NCBI GenBank assembly: GCA_030832185.1
Contig: JAURJQ010000016.1
Span: forward strand, 1 to 64,000
DNA: 64,000 nt
Reading direction: 5' to 3'
Source of the DNA: Chitinophagales bacterium
Lineage (GTDB): Bacteria > Bacteroidota > Bacteroidia > Chitinophagales > JADJOU01
A program made the position numbers and the translations under genes. The notes below the pieces were generated by a model, which was given only the letters and a program-made list of their open reading frames with translations, was not told the origin of the DNA and made no database searches. Shown in pieces: positions 1-9,366 of the stretch. The stretch's first letter is position 1; each line of letters begins with the position of its first letter.

Positions 1-35
1 ACATAAAATAAAAATTATGATTTTGAAAATAATAT

Positions 36-43
36 TATATTTG
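36..43 (+). promoter_or_regulatory. -7 promoter box of the CAU tRNA
   Basis: TATATTTG, a perfect match to the Bacteroidota -7 consensus TAnnTTTG, lies 22 bases before the tRNA. No clear -33 TTG element at the usual spacing is visible. Confidence 0.6.
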
Positions 44-65
44 CACTCCGATTTTTCGGACATCA

Positions 66-139
66 GGTCTCTTAGCTCAGTTGGTTAGAGCACCTGACTC
101 ATAATCAGGTGGTCGCTGGTTCGAGCCCAGCAGGGACCA
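66..139 (+). tRNA. tRNA with CAU anticodon, probably tRNA-Ile2 (lysidine-modified)
   Basis: A full cloverleaf can be folded: acceptor GGTCTCT/AGGGACC, D arm with GCTC/GAGC, anticodon stem CCTGA/TCAGG around loop CTCATAA, and T arm GCTGG/CCAGC. The anticodon is CAU, and CCA is not encoded. The variable loop and T arm (TGGTCGCTGGTTC) and the acceptor end resemble E. coli tRNA-Ile2 more than its elongator tRNA-Met, so I favour Ile2, which TilS would modify to read AUA. Elongator Met cannot be excluded from sequence alone. It has its own promoter box and terminator. Confidence 0.9.
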
Positions 140-141
140 CA

Positions 142-173
142 ATAGGACTCCTCTAAAAGGAGTCCTATTTTTT
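142..173 (+). terminator. Rho-independent terminator after the CAU tRNA
   Basis: A perfect 10-bp stem (ATAGGACTCC / GGAGTCCTAT) with a 7-base loop is followed by a run of T. Confidence 0.9.
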
Positions 174-250
174 ATAGTAGCACTTATATTTTCGTTTAGT
201 ACTTACCTTAGGATATTGAGTTCATAGCTGAACTATTTATGATATCTAGT

Positions 251-1009
251 TTATCCTACCTCTGTATTAAGCTCTTTATTCTTGAGCATTTTTATATAGG
301 TCCAGGTGATCCAGCCTAGCAGGGCATTGAAAAAATAAAACGTATATTTCAATAGCTGCGCAATATTTCCCATTTGAAGGTTTTGCGCAAACTTGATTAC
401 ATTATATACCTGCCATGTAAACCAATTTTCTTTATATCGTTTGGCTGTATTGAACTGGCCACCAAATGTGAGTCCAGCGATCAATACACTCGTGAGGTAG
501 AGCGGAAGATTCGATATAGGCTCGGATAGAAATTGGGTAAATCCAATGTAATTCAAGACAAGGGAAATAGAAAATCCATATATGAAATTGATATAAAAGC
601 CATTATCTATTGCCTTGGGGATAATTTCTTTCTGCTGACTCCATAGGTGGTAGGCATAGTAATTTCCTAGAAAGGAGATAGGATAGGTAAGTATTGCCGC
701 CTTGTTCCCAAACATATAATCGACCATACAGGCACTTAGGGTAGTAAAAAGACCTAGGAAATTTCCAAAATTATTTCGCTTAGTGACTAGTCTGGTGACC
801 ATCATAGATAGAGTGACACCTAGCACAGACTGTATACCTAGAGGATAGTTTTCTATACGATACCCAAATACATTGAGCGGAAGTATAGTTTTATGGAAAC
901 CTAGCGCTAGTGAGCCTCCTAATACGACAACGAGACCTATAAAATCCAAATATTTACTTTCAGTAAACCTCTTGATTCTCTCTAGATTCTGGGTATTGGT
1001 AAAAATCAT
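251..1009 (-). CDS. pnuC: PnuC-like nicotinamide riboside/mononucleotide transporter
   Basis: A 252-aa integral membrane protein with about seven hydrophobic segments and no signal peptide. The spacing of segments, the central stretch around residues 100-120 rich in aromatic residues (LGNYYAYHLW) and the C-terminal FFNALLGWITW segment resemble the PnuC family, which moves nicotinamide riboside across the inner membrane by facilitated diffusion for NAD salvage. Similarity is modest by eye, so the substrate is uncertain. No NAD salvage kinase lies beside it. It is a single-gene unit with a TACCTTTG box 18 bases before the ATG. Confidence 0.6.
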   Translation of the reverse strand: MIFTNTQNLERIKRFTESKYLDFIGLVVVLGGSLALGFHKTILPLNVFGYRIENYPLGIQSVLGVTLSMMVTRLVTKRNNFGNFLGLFTTLSACMVDYMFGNKAAILTYPISFLGNYYAYHLWSQQKEIIPKAIDNGFYINFIYGFSISLVLNYIGFTQFLSEPISNLPLYLTSVLIAGLTFGGQFNTAKRYKENWFTWQVYNVIKFAQNLQMGNIAQLLKYTFYFFNALLGWITWTYIKMLKNKELNTEVG

Positions 1010-1027
1010 TTTTTTATATTCGAGCTA

Positions 1028-1035
1028 CAAAGGTA
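1028..1035 (-). promoter_or_regulatory. -7 promoter box of the PnuC-like gene
   Basis: Reads TACCTTTG on the minus strand, 18 bases upstream of the ATG at 1009. Confidence 0.6.
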
Positions 1036-1154
1036 TGAAAATAGAAGAGTCTTTTGCTAATTATCATTTTTTCATGCTGCCTTTGCTAGCCGTTAACATT
1101 TGCAAATTTTGGGTTAAAATACTTTTAAATAGAGTCTACAATACTCAGTTTATT

Positions 1155-1162
1155 TATATTTG
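1155..1162 (+). promoter_or_regulatory. -7 promoter box of the envelope-folding operon
   Basis: TATATTTG lies 30 bases before the ATG at 1193. An in-frame TTG at 1160 sits inside this box, so it cannot be the start if the box is used. Confidence 0.65.
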
Positions 1163-1192
1163 CTTATAACATCAAAATTTGGGTTAAAGACT

Positions 1193-3124
1193 ATGTTTAG
1201 AATCATTATTTTAATTAGCTTCGCGTTCATAGCCAGTATATCATATGCGCAAGAACTTATGATAATAGGCCAAGAAAAAGTATCTGTGGATGAATTTCTT
1301 AGAATTTATCAGAAAAACAATCAATCAACTACGAGCTATTCAGAAAAGGATGTTCAAGAGTATGTAGAGCTTTTTACTTTATTCAAAATGAAACTGCAAG
1401 AGGCCAAACGCATGCGACTGGATACTCTGCCTATGCTGAAGGAAGATTATCAGAAGTACACAGACCAGCTGGTACAGAATCATTTTGTTGATAAAAATTA
1501 TATAGAGAATATCTGGAAAGCCCAGTATGAACATATGAAGTATGACGTGAAAGTAGCTCATATAATGGTAAAATGCGCTCCTAATGCGAATCCTTCGGAT
1601 ACCCTTATCGCCTACAATAAGCTCAATTATTTAAGGCAGCAGGCTACAAAAGACAATTTCGCTAAGTTGGCTACAGAAAATAGTGAAGATCAGTCAAGTG
1701 CGATTAAAGGTGGGTTACTCGGATATATTACTGCTTTTATGACCTTTCCAGAATTTGAGCAGCCTTGTTTTCAGACACCAATAGGGGCTATTAGCTCTAT
1801 TTTCCGCACTCAATATGGATACCATATCCTACATGTATTGGATAAGCGCGCAGCACGCGGTAAAATTAAGGTAGCACATATTTATTTAAAAAAATCGGAG
1901 AAGCCAGAAGTTGCAGAAAAACAGATTCAAGAGGCCTATAAGCAGATTATATCTAAGAAAATAACGTTTGAAAATGCGGTAAAGAAATATACAGAAGATG
2001 CCTCTACCAAAGAGAACTATGGTATACTGAATGAATTTGGAGTTAGTGAAATGGTCAATGATTTTGAAGAACAGTGTTTCGCTTTAAAAAATTCAGGCGA
2101 TTTATCAAGACCATTTATGACTGAGTATGGCTGGCATCTAGTAAAGTTAATAGAAAAAATACCAGTCAAAGGATATGAAGATTCAAAAGACTACATAAAA
2201 CAGCGTATGGCTAACGATCCTCGTGTAAATAATCTCAAGGGTATAGCTTATAATCGTATACTGGCTAAATATAAATTTACGGAGTCCCCTGCTAATCTCA
2301 GTCCTTTGATGGCTAATATGCCCGATACTTTTTTTATGATAAAAAACTGGGTACTCAAGCCAATGAAGGCTATAGAATCTAATACACTTTTTAGCTTCGC
2401 AGGCAAGTCCTTCAATTTGAAAGACTTTACTAACTATGTCAATACAAATTACCAAACTGCTAGTTCAAGAAGTAAAAAAGAAGCGCTCGATGCCATGTAT
2501 GCCGCCTATAAGGAGAAGGTTATATGGCAGATGGCCAAGGAGCTGCTAAGTGCAGAGGATAAGACATATAGTCAGCTGGAGTCTGAATACATGAATGGCT
2601 TACTTATATTTGAGATTATGGATAGGGAGGTATGGAAAAAAGCCTTAGCAGATACCCTAGAATCTATGAAAATGTATGAGGAGGTTAAGAGCAATTATTG
2701 GTTTAAAGATCGATTCATGCTAGAAGGTATAAAGACTAAAAAGACCGAAGGGCTAGACACTTATATCCAAAGCTTAACTAGTCTATCTGCTAAAGTTGTC
2801 TTCGAAAAAATAAAGCAGAGTAAGGATTCTAACGAATTCGTATACTATGAGCGCACCATAGAGAGAGGAGATTATCCTGAAATCGACAAGGCTATGGATG
2901 CAAAAGCCATCTCAGTTCAGTTTAAAGATGAAGATAAGTCTTCTATTCTAGCTAAGGTAGTTAAATTGCTACCTCCATCTATCAAGCCTTATTCTGAAAT
3001 CAGAGGTCGTATTCAGAATTTGTATCAAAATAAACTAGAGAAGGAATGGGGAGCAAATCTAAGGTCCAAATATCCTGTAAAAATCAACAATATAGAATTA
3101 TCTAAGATCATTAAAAAACAATAA
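1193..3124 (+). CDS. periplasmic parvulin-type peptidyl-prolyl isomerase (PpiC/SurA-like)
   Basis: A 643-aa exported protein. The ATG at 1193 gives a typical signal peptide (MFRIIILISFAFIASISYAQ) with cleavage after the Ala/Gln. Two PpiC rotamase domains follow at about residues 118-218 and 222-320; each has the family pattern of a VKVAHI or IKVAHI first strand, a GGxLG or YGILNEFG segment and a YGYHI/YGWHL final strand. The long N- and C-terminal helical parts are likely chaperone regions, as in SurA. SurA-type proteins help outer-membrane proteins fold in the periplasm. It starts an operon with a second SurA-like gene 12 bases downstream and a MoxR gene, an arrangement I know from other Bacteroidota. 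Confidence 0.88.
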   Translation: MFRIIILISFAFIASISYAQELMIIGQEKVSVDEFLRIYQKNNQSTTSYSEKDVQEYVELFTLFKMKLQEAKRMRLDTLPMLKEDYQKYTDQLVQNHFVDKNYIENIWKAQYEHMKYDVKVAHIMVKCAPNANPSDTLIAYNKLNYLRQQATKDNFAKLATENSEDQSSAIKGGLLGYITAFMTFPEFEQPCFQTPIGAISSIFRTQYGYHILHVLDKRAARGKIKVAHIYLKKSEKPEVAEKQIQEAYKQIISKKITFENAVKKYTEDASTKENYGILNEFGVSEMVNDFEEQCFALKNSGDLSRPFMTEYGWHLVKLIEKIPVKGYEDSKDYIKQRMANDPRVNNLKGIAYNRILAKYKFTESPANLSPLMANMPDTFFMIKNWVLKPMKAIESNTLFSFAGKSFNLKDFTNYVNTNYQTASSRSKKEALDAMYAAYKEKVIWQMAKELLSAEDKTYSQLESEYMNGLLIFEIMDREVWKKALADTLESMKMYEEVKSNYWFKDRFMLEGIKTKKTEGLDTYIQSLTSLSAKVVFEKIKQSKDSNEFVYYERTIERGDYPEIDKAMDAKAISVQFKDEDKSSILAKVVKLLPPSIKPYSEIRGRIQNLYQNKLEKEWGANLRSKYPVKINNIELSKIIKKQ

Positions 3125-3136
3125 GCCAACGCAATT

Positions 3137-4471
3137 ATGCATAAAATTTTTATTCTTTTTTTCCTATTTTCTGGATATTCTGTTTTTTCTCAGGGTAAAT
3201 CTTTAGATAGAATAGTAGCTCTAGTCAATGATCAAATGATCTTAGAATCTGATATCAATTTTTACAAGTTAAAAACTACTGATACAAATAGTGTCAGCTG
3301 CAAAGTGCTCTATCGTTTAATTTTAGATAAACTGCTATACAGTAAGGCTATAAAAGATAGTATTATCGTCAATGATGAAGAGATAGATGGCGAATTGGAG
3401 AATCGATTGCAGTATTTTATAAATGTTTTCGGTACACAGGAAAAATTTGAGAAGTATTACAACAAGACCTTATCAGAATTAAAGGTTGATTTTAGAGAAG
3501 ATTTGAAACAGCAAATGCTAGCCGATAGAGCTAAAGGTAAACTGCTTTCAGGTATGAATCCTACCCCGCGCGATGTTAAAGATTATTTTGAGTCACTCCA
3601 CATAGATAGTATTCCATACTATAACGCTGAGGTGCAGATGGCACAGATAGTATTTTTGCCGAAAATTACTAGAGAGGCTAAACGCGCAATGAAGAAAAAA
3701 GCGGAAAAAATTCGATTAGAATTATTGAACAAGGAGTCTGGCTTTTCCACACAGGCTATACTATACTCTGATGATCCAGGATCAGCATCCAATGGGGGAG
3801 AGCTAGGATGGGTAGAACCAGGTATGATGGTCCCAGAATTTGAACAGGCGTCATTTTCGCTCCCTATAGGTCAGATATCAGAATTGATAGAAACTAAATA
3901 TGGAGTACATATAATTGAGGTACTTGAGCGCAAAGGGGAGAAAGCACGTGTGCGTCATATCCTCATTGCGGCTAAACCAGATGAAGACGGAATAGTTAAA
4001 GCTGGGAAGCTAGCAGATTCTATACGCAATCAAATTTTAAGTAAAAAAATTAGTTTTCAAAAGGCTGTAGAGCTGTATTCTGATGACCAAATTTTTAAAT
4101 CTAATGGCGGTGTATTAATCAATTTAAAATCAAAGACGAGATCTCCTATTTTTGAGGTTGGTGAAATTGACCCACTATTAATCAATCAGATAAATAATAT
4201 GAATACAGGGGATATCACGCCAGCACAGCCATATAAGACTATGGATCAGAAGATAGGATATCGAATCGTGACTCTATTATCTGAAACGCCACCAAGAAAG
4301 GCAAGTTTAGAAACGGATTATAATAAAATAAAGGATGTGGTCTATGATAACTTGCGAGATAAGGCTATGGATAATTGGATAAAATTTTATAGAGGTTATG
4401 TTTTTGTAAAATTGATTGACGAATACAATTCCTGTGAAAATTTGAAGATATTTATGAACGAATTGAAATAA
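3137..4471 (+). CDS. surA: SurA-like periplasmic chaperone / peptidyl-prolyl isomerase
   Basis: A 444-aa protein, close to the usual length of SurA. A signal peptide (MHKIFILFFLFSGYSVFSQG) is followed by the SurA N-terminal motif LDRIVALVNDQMILESDI. Two parvulin domains lie at about residues 170-265 (ending YGVHIIEVLERK) and 275-380 (starting ARVRHILI). It lies 12 bases after the first isomerase gene and 6 bases before moxR, so all three are probably one transcript. SurA is known to escort outer-membrane barrel proteins such as LptD, whose gene lies at the other end of this window. Confidence 0.9.
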   Translation: MHKIFILFFLFSGYSVFSQGKSLDRIVALVNDQMILESDINFYKLKTTDTNSVSCKVLYRLILDKLLYSKAIKDSIIVNDEEIDGELENRLQYFINVFGTQEKFEKYYNKTLSELKVDFREDLKQQMLADRAKGKLLSGMNPTPRDVKDYFESLHIDSIPYYNAEVQMAQIVFLPKITREAKRAMKKKAEKIRLELLNKESGFSTQAILYSDDPGSASNGGELGWVEPGMMVPEFEQASFSLPIGQISELIETKYGVHIIEVLERKGEKARVRHILIAAKPDEDGIVKAGKLADSIRNQILSKKISFQKAVELYSDDQIFKSNGGVLINLKSKTRSPIFEVGEIDPLLINQINNMNTGDITPAQPYKTMDQKIGYRIVTLLSETPPRKASLETDYNKIKDVVYDNLRDKAMDNWIKFYRGYVFVKLIDEYNSCENLKIFMNELK

Positions 4472-4477
4472 AACAAT

Positions 4478-5431
4478 ATGAGCGATGTCAAAGCGGTAGA
4501 TTTATTTGCCGAACAGTTTTCAAAATTAAAATCAGAAATAGCTAAGGTCATTATAGGTCAAAATGATGTAGTGGAGCAAACCTTAATTTCCCTTTTTTGT
4601 GGTGGAAATTGCTTGCTAATTGGTGTGCCAGGATTGGCTAAAACCAAGCTGATTCAAAGTGTAGCTCAGGCTCTAGACCTTTCATTTAAGCGTATTCAGT
4701 TCACTCCAGATCTGATGCCATCGGATATTGTAGGTACTGAAATATTGGATTCCAATAAACAATTTATTTTCAACCAAGGGCCAATATTCGCTAATCTCAT
4801 CTTAGCGGATGAGATTAATCGCACTCCGCCTAAGACTCAGTCTGCTCTTCTGGAGGCTATGCAGGAAAAGGTAGTGACGGTATCAGGTCATCCATATAAA
4901 TTGCCCAATCCTTTCTTTGTGATGGCTACGCAGAATCCTATTGAGCAGGAAGGTACTTATCCACTGCCTGAGGCACAGTTGGATAGATTTATGTATAGCA
5001 TTCTACTAGATTATCCGAAATTTTCTGAGGAGATAGAAATCGTCAAATCTACCACAATAGAGAATGAGGCAACCATTCAGCCAGTGCTTAATGCTGCTGA
5101 AATTTTAGGAATACACCAGCTGGTTCGTAAAATACCAGTAACGGATAACGTATATGAATATGCTGTAGGACTCGTCACGCGAACTAGACCGAATAGTCCA
5201 TTGGCATCAGAAATAGCCAAGAAATATATCGCCTGGGGAGCTGGTCCGCGAGCCTCACAGTATTTGATTTTAGCTGCTAAATGTATCGCTATATGCAAAG
5301 GGAAATATTCTCCTGATATAGAAGATGTGCAGCAGGCTGCATTGCCTGTTTTGAATCATAGAATTTTTAAAAACTATCAAGCGGAAGCAGACGAATATAC
5401 TACAGAAATGATCATTAAAAACATTTTATAG
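4478..5431 (+). CDS. MoxR-family AAA+ ATPase
   Basis: A 317-aa cytoplasmic ATPase of normal MoxR length. Walker A GVPGLAKTK is at about residues 49-57, Walker B LILADEIN at 107-114 followed by the family stretch RTPPKTQSALLEAM, and sensor 1 MATQNPIEQEGTYPLPEAQLDR near 150-170. MoxR ATPases act as chaperones that mature protein complexes, often with von Willebrand-domain partners. Here the usual DUF58/VWA partner genes are absent, and the neighbours are SurA-like chaperones upstream and a CpcT-like protein whose ATG comes one base after the moxR stop. Confidence 0.92.
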   Translation: MSDVKAVDLFAEQFSKLKSEIAKVIIGQNDVVEQTLISLFCGGNCLLIGVPGLAKTKLIQSVAQALDLSFKRIQFTPDLMPSDIVGTEILDSNKQFIFNQGPIFANLILADEINRTPPKTQSALLEAMQEKVVTVSGHPYKLPNPFFVMATQNPIEQEGTYPLPEAQLDRFMYSILLDYPKFSEEIEIVKSTTIENEATIQPVLNAAEILGIHQLVRKIPVTDNVYEYAVGLVTRTRPNSPLASEIAKKYIAWGAGPRASQYLILAAKCIAICKGKYSPDIEDVQQAALPVLNHRIFKNYQAEADEYTTEMIIKNIL

Positions 5432-5432
5432 A

Positions 5433-6092
5433 ATGTTTAAATTTAGGTTCATTTATAATTGTTTTCTTTCATTATTTTTGATGACTTCCTATGGACAGGC
5501 AGAAATCATCGAAGATAGACCAGCTGAAACACCAGAAGTTAAAGAAAATTTATTAGATAAGTTTTGCAGTTTCTTGAAAGGTGAATATAATACTAAGAAT
5601 CAGAATGCTCAAGACTCCAATTATTTTAATATTTCTTTAGTCATGTTTCCAATTTGGGATAATGAAAGCGATGCTCGATATTTTTATGTAGAACAGGCCA
5701 TAGTAGGCAAAGAGGATAAGCCATACAGACAGCGCGTATATAAAGTATATCAGACAGGTCCTCAGACGATAGTGAGTGCTATTTATACCATTAAGAAACA
5801 AGAGGAATTTGTGAAACTACAGGAAAGTATTAAAAAACAAAAAACATTAAAAAAGGAGGATATCGATTATAAAGAAGGCTGCGATGTGTTTTTAGAATTT
5901 GATGGCGTATCCTTTCAGGGTGGTACGAATGGAAGAAAATGTCTGAGCAGTTTACGAGGAGCTAAATATACGACTACCGAGGTAAAGGTGGGAGAAGATA
6001 GACTGATAAGCTGGGATAGAGGGTTTACAGAAAATGGGATTCATGCATGGGGTGCTGTAGGCGGTGGATATGTATTTGACAAGGTGAAATGA
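5433..6092 (+). CDS. secreted CpcT/CpeT-like protein
   Basis: A 219-aa protein with a probable signal peptide (residues 1-23, ending TSYGQA). The mature part matches the CpcT/CpeT family by eye: LVMFPIW, YFYVEQA, PYRQRVYKV, EGCDVFLEFDG, CLSSLRGAKYTTTEV, SWDRGF and a GGGYVF ending. In cyanobacteria this family attaches bilins to phycobiliproteins, but homologues occur in non-photosynthetic bacteria with unknown roles. There is nothing here to suggest phycobilin use, and export would place it in the periplasm. It begins one base after moxR, so it is translated from the same message. A bilin-lyase function should not be assumed. Confidence 0.8.
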   Translation: MFKFRFIYNCFLSLFLMTSYGQAEIIEDRPAETPEVKENLLDKFCSFLKGEYNTKNQNAQDSNYFNISLVMFPIWDNESDARYFYVEQAIVGKEDKPYRQRVYKVYQTGPQTIVSAIYTIKKQEEFVKLQESIKKQKTLKKEDIDYKEGCDVFLEFDGVSFQGGTNGRKCLSSLRGAKYTTTEVKVGEDRLISWDRGFTENGIHAWGAVGGGYVFDKVK

Positions 6093-6159
6093 TGCTAATT
6101 TTTATAAAATATAACAAGAACAAAAGATACTATAATCCTATAACTTTAAACTAAACACC

Positions 6160-6486
6160 ATGATTTATATATCAGAAATAGCTAGTGAGCGAGTCAAAGA
6201 AATACTTCATGCCGAAGGGAAAGGAGGAGATTACTTTGTACGTATATCAGTTCAAGGCGGAGGTTGCAGTGGTTTGAGTTATGATATTAAGTTCGATAAT
6301 CAAATAAGTTCTGACGACCAGTTTTTTGAAGACAAGGGAATCAAGCTTTGCACGGACTTAATGAGCTTTCTATACGTCTGTAACTCTACTTTAGAATTTT
6401 CAGAGGGTCTCAATGGTAAAGGATTTCACTTTACGAATCCCAATGCAGCTAGAACATGCGCCTGTGGGGAGAGTTTTGCAGTTTAA
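6160..6486 (+). CDS. A-type iron-sulfur carrier protein (IscA/SufA/ErpA family)
   Basis: A 108-aa protein, the typical length for the family. The three conserved cysteines are visible: one in GGGCSGLSY (about residue 36) and two in the C-terminal CACGESF. These proteins receive Fe-S clusters from the scaffold and pass them to target enzymes. A near-consensus box TAACTTTA at 6141-6148 may be its promoter. Its stop overlaps the stop of the convergent prfC by four bases. No suf or isc genes are in the window, so I cannot say which subgroup it is. Confidence 0.92.
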   Translation: MIYISEIASERVKEILHAEGKGGDYFVRISVQGGGCSGLSYDIKFDNQISSDDQFFEDKGIKLCTDLMSFLYVCNSTLEFSEGLNGKGFHFTNPNAARTCACGESFAV

Positions 6487-8063
6487 ATCTTAAACTCACT
6501 CGTAGTATGGAATGTAATATCAGGATAGTCCTTGATAGCCACATCTAGCAGCCAATTGCTCTCCGCCATAAAGACTTTATTTTCATCCTTATCGTAGAAT
6601 ACATTATTCGATTTGTATTTTATAAATTCTTCTATTTTCTTTTCGTCTCCGGTCATCCAGCAGGCTTTGAAATAATTGACTGGAGCCATACGGCATTTTG
6701 CACCATATTCGTGTTCTAGTCTGTATTGTATTACTTCAAACTGGAGTTCTCCTACTGTACCTACTATTTGTCTGCTGCCATGATAGGAGCGGAATAGCTG
6801 CGCCACGCCTTCATCGGTGAGCTGTTCTAGCCCTTTCTGAAGTTGCTTGGTCTTCATTGGATCTAGATTGATAATTTCCTTAAATATCTCTGGAGAGAAA
6901 TTAGGTATACCTTTGAAGTAAAATTTTTCTCCTTCGGTCATCGTATCACCTATCTTGAAATTCCCAGAATCATAAAGCCCTACTACATCGCCAGGATAGG
7001 CATCGTCTATGATACTTTTCTGTGACGCCATAAAGGTAGTTGGATTATTAAATCGCAATTCCTTATTTTGTCGTACGTGATAGTAGAATTTATTGCGCTT
7101 AAATTCACCACTGCAGATACGCATAAAGGCTATACGATCTCTATGTTTGGGGTCTAAGTTGGCATGGATTTTAAAGATAAATCCTGAAAATTTAGATTCA
7201 GTAGGAGCTACCTCACGTTCACTTGTGAGTCGCGCTCTAGGATTGGGTGCTAACTGTACAAAGGTATCTAGCAATTCTTGTATGCCAAAATTATTGACTG
7301 CCGAACCGAAGTAAACTGGTGCGATAGCACTACTCAGATAGTCTTCGCGTTTGAGTTCTGGATAGACTCCATTGATTAAGTCTATATCTTCTCTCAGTTG
7401 ATTGGCTTCGATTTTCCCTACACGCCTATCCAATTCCTCTGACTTTAGATCATCTATGGAAATATAGTCGTCTGTCAATTTCTGCTGACTAGGACTAAAT
7501 AGATTGATTTTCTTTTCTGGTATATTATAGACTCCCTTGAAAAAAGTCCCTTGACCTATAGGCCAGCTCAGTGGCTGTACCTTGATACTTAGTTTTTTTT
7601 CCAATTCATCCAATAAGTCAAACGGGTCTTTACCATCTCTATCCATTTTATTGACAAATACAATGACAGGAGTGTCTCGCATACGACAGACTTCCATCAA
7701 TTTTTCGGTCTGCTCTTCGACTCCTTTCACACAGTCTATAACTAGTATGACACTATCTACTGCTGTTAGGGTGCGATAGGTGTCTTCAGCGAAATCCTTG
7801 TGACCAGGCGTATCGAGGATATTGATGAGTAAATTCTTATATTCAAAAGACATGACGGATGTAGCCACAGAAATTCCTCTCTGCTTTTCTATTTCCATAA
7901 AGTCAGATGTGGTAGACTTCTTGATTTTATTGGACTTTACGGCACCCGCAGTCTGTATTGCCCCTCCAAATAGAAGCAGCTTCTCTGTCAATGTCGTCTT
8001 ACCTGCATCCGGATGCGCTATGACGGCAAATGTTTTTCTTTTTGATATTTCTTCTTCAAACAT
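6483..8063 (-). CDS. prfC: peptide chain release factor 3
   Basis: A 526-aa translational GTPase of normal RF3 length. G1 AHPDAGKTT is at residues 16-24, G3 DTPGH at 84-88 and G4 NKMD at 138-141. The region after G1 ([18 protein letters not shown]) is the RF3-type switch I segment, which separates it from EF-G. RF3 drives RF1 and RF2 off the ribosome after peptide release. It is convergent with the Fe-S carrier gene and runs in the same direction as the methyltransferase upstream, 83 bases away. No consensus promoter box is seen directly upstream. Confidence 0.95.
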   Translation of the reverse strand: MFEEEISKRKTFAVIAHPDAGKTTLTEKLLLFGGAIQTAGAVKSNKIKKSTTSDFMEIEKQRGISVATSVMSFEYKNLLINILDTPGHKDFAEDTYRTLTAVDSVILVIDCVKGVEEQTEKLMEVCRMRDTPVIVFVNKMDRDGKDPFDLLDELEKKLSIKVQPLSWPIGQGTFFKGVYNIPEKKINLFSPSQQKLTDDYISIDDLKSEELDRRVGKIEANQLREDIDLINGVYPELKREDYLSSAIAPVYFGSAVNNFGIQELLDTFVQLAPNPRARLTSEREVAPTESKFSGFIFKIHANLDPKHRDRIAFMRICSGEFKRNKFYYHVRQNKELRFNNPTTFMASQKSIIDDAYPGDVVGLYDSGNFKIGDTMTEGEKFYFKGIPNFSPEIFKEIINLDPMKTKQLQKGLEQLTDEGVAQLFRSYHGSRQIVGTVGELQFEVIQYRLEHEYGAKCRMAPVNYFKACWMTGDEKKIEEFIKYKSNNVFYDKDENKVFMAESNWLLDVAIKDYPDITFHTTSEFKI

Positions 8064-8146
8064 ATTTTAGTAGTCAGTCGTTAGTGGACGGGAATCAGTA
8101 TTTAGAAATAACTTATTAAACATTCAAAATTCAACATTAATAATTA

Positions 8147-9274
8147 TTAATACATTTCATATTTACAAAATTCACAATCCAGATTAGAATTCACTATGTG
8201 GTAACGAATGGATGATTTCAAACCAATTTTTTTCATAGCAGCCTTATTCGCTGATATAATCCATACATCAAAGCCCGTATAGTGTCTTTTGAGCATATCG
8301 CCTATATCCTTGTAGAATAGTACGATATCTTTCATCTCCAGACGCTCATCGTATGGTGGATTCAGAACTAAAATGCCTTTGGTATTGGGCGTTATTTCAA
8401 AAAAATTATCTCGGCTGAATTGAAGGCGAGAAGTATTGACCTTGAGATCAAACAAGTTCATCTTCGCTATATCAAACGCTTCATTAGCTTTTTCATTGAC
8501 ATAGAAATCTATTTCTGGAGTAGTAATCCGGTCCCTTATATCTTGTTGTAATTTTTTAAAAGCAGGCATAGAAAAGCCTTCCAACTGGAAAAATGGCCAT
8601 TTCTCCCTATGAATATTCACTGGGTAATTAGAAGCTATCATCAAGGCTTCAGCGGTCAAGGTGCCGGATCCTGCCATCATATCATAAAAATCTTTCTCCC
8701 CTTTCCAGCCTGTCATCAATATCAATCCAGCGGCGAGGCATTCATTAATAGAGGCCTCGGTCTGTCTTTTTTTATAGCCTCTTTTATAGAGTGGCTCCCC
8801 TGTAGTATCAATCGACACTACGCAGTTATGGGTTTTTGAGATGTAGACCTGTATCCGTATATCTGGCCATCGCACATCTACACTAGGTCTCTTTTTATAT
8901 TTGGCAAAGAAATAATCTGCTATCGCATCTTTGGCTTTGAGGCTTATAAAGTGTGAATTTTTTACAGCTTTAGTTACCACCACATTCTCTATCGCAAAGG
9001 TCTGCTCTATACCTATATATTTATCCCACGAAAAATTATTGAGGACTTTATACATCTGAGCCTCGTCTTTGAATTCAAAGTCAAAAAGAGGTTGGTAAAT
9101 TCGCAATCCTGTCCTGAGGCAGAGATTGGCTCGCATCATTTGCTCGAAATTAGCTTCAAAAGCTACACTGCGATTGAGCTGCTCTGTAGATTCTATACCT
9201 AAATCATGCAGTTCTTTTTCTAAAACGGCTTCTAAGCCTTGAAATGTCTTAACTATATACTTTGCCTTATCCAA
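8147..9274 (-). CDS. THUMP-domain class I RNA methyltransferase (RlmL N-terminal half type)
   Basis: A 375-aa protein. An N-terminal ferredoxin-like/THUMP region (about residues 1-155) is followed by a Rossmann methyltransferase domain with motif I DMMAGSGTL at 198-206 and catalytic motif IV NPPY at 305-308, typical of N2-guanine methylation. It matches the first half of E. coli RlmL, which makes m2G2445 in 23S rRNA; the RlmK half is absent, as in many Bacteroidota. The exact target base is inferred from the family only. A TACCTTTG box lies 16 bases before the ATG. Confidence 0.88.
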   Translation of the reverse strand: MDKAKYIVKTFQGLEAVLEKELHDLGIESTEQLNRSVAFEANFEQMMRANLCLRTGLRIYQPLFDFEFKDEAQMYKVLNNFSWDKYIGIEQTFAIENVVVTKAVKNSHFISLKAKDAIADYFFAKYKKRPSVDVRWPDIRIQVYISKTHNCVVSIDTTGEPLYKRGYKKRQTEASINECLAAGLILMTGWKGEKDFYDMMAGSGTLTAEALMIASNYPVNIHREKWPFFQLEGFSMPAFKKLQQDIRDRITTPEIDFYVNEKANEAFDIAKMNLFDLKVNTSRLQFSRDNFFEITPNTKGILVLNPPYDERLEMKDIVLFYKDIGDMLKRHYTGFDVWIISANKAAMKKIGLKSSIRYHIVNSNLDCEFCKYEMY

Positions 9275-9290
9275 ACCAAAAATTGAACTG

Positions 9291-9298
9291 CAAAGGTA
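9291..9298 (-). promoter_or_regulatory. -7 promoter box of the THUMP methyltransferase
   Basis: Reads TACCTTTG on the minus strand, 16 bases upstream of the start at 9274. Confidence 0.6.
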
Positions 9299-9366
9299 AG
9301 GTATTAGTGACTTGTAACTACTTAATTATTCAATTAAGTCCTTTAACTACAGGGATGATTTTGGAT

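Noticed and set aside
66-139. Elongator tRNA-Met for the CAU tRNA
   Set aside because: Not fully excluded, but the T arm, variable loop and acceptor end are closer to tRNA-Ile2; a check for tilS-type determinants would decide.
873-1169. 98-codon plus-strand frame opposite the PnuC-like start
   Set aside because: It overlaps the transporter gene and both promoter boxes and has no family pattern.
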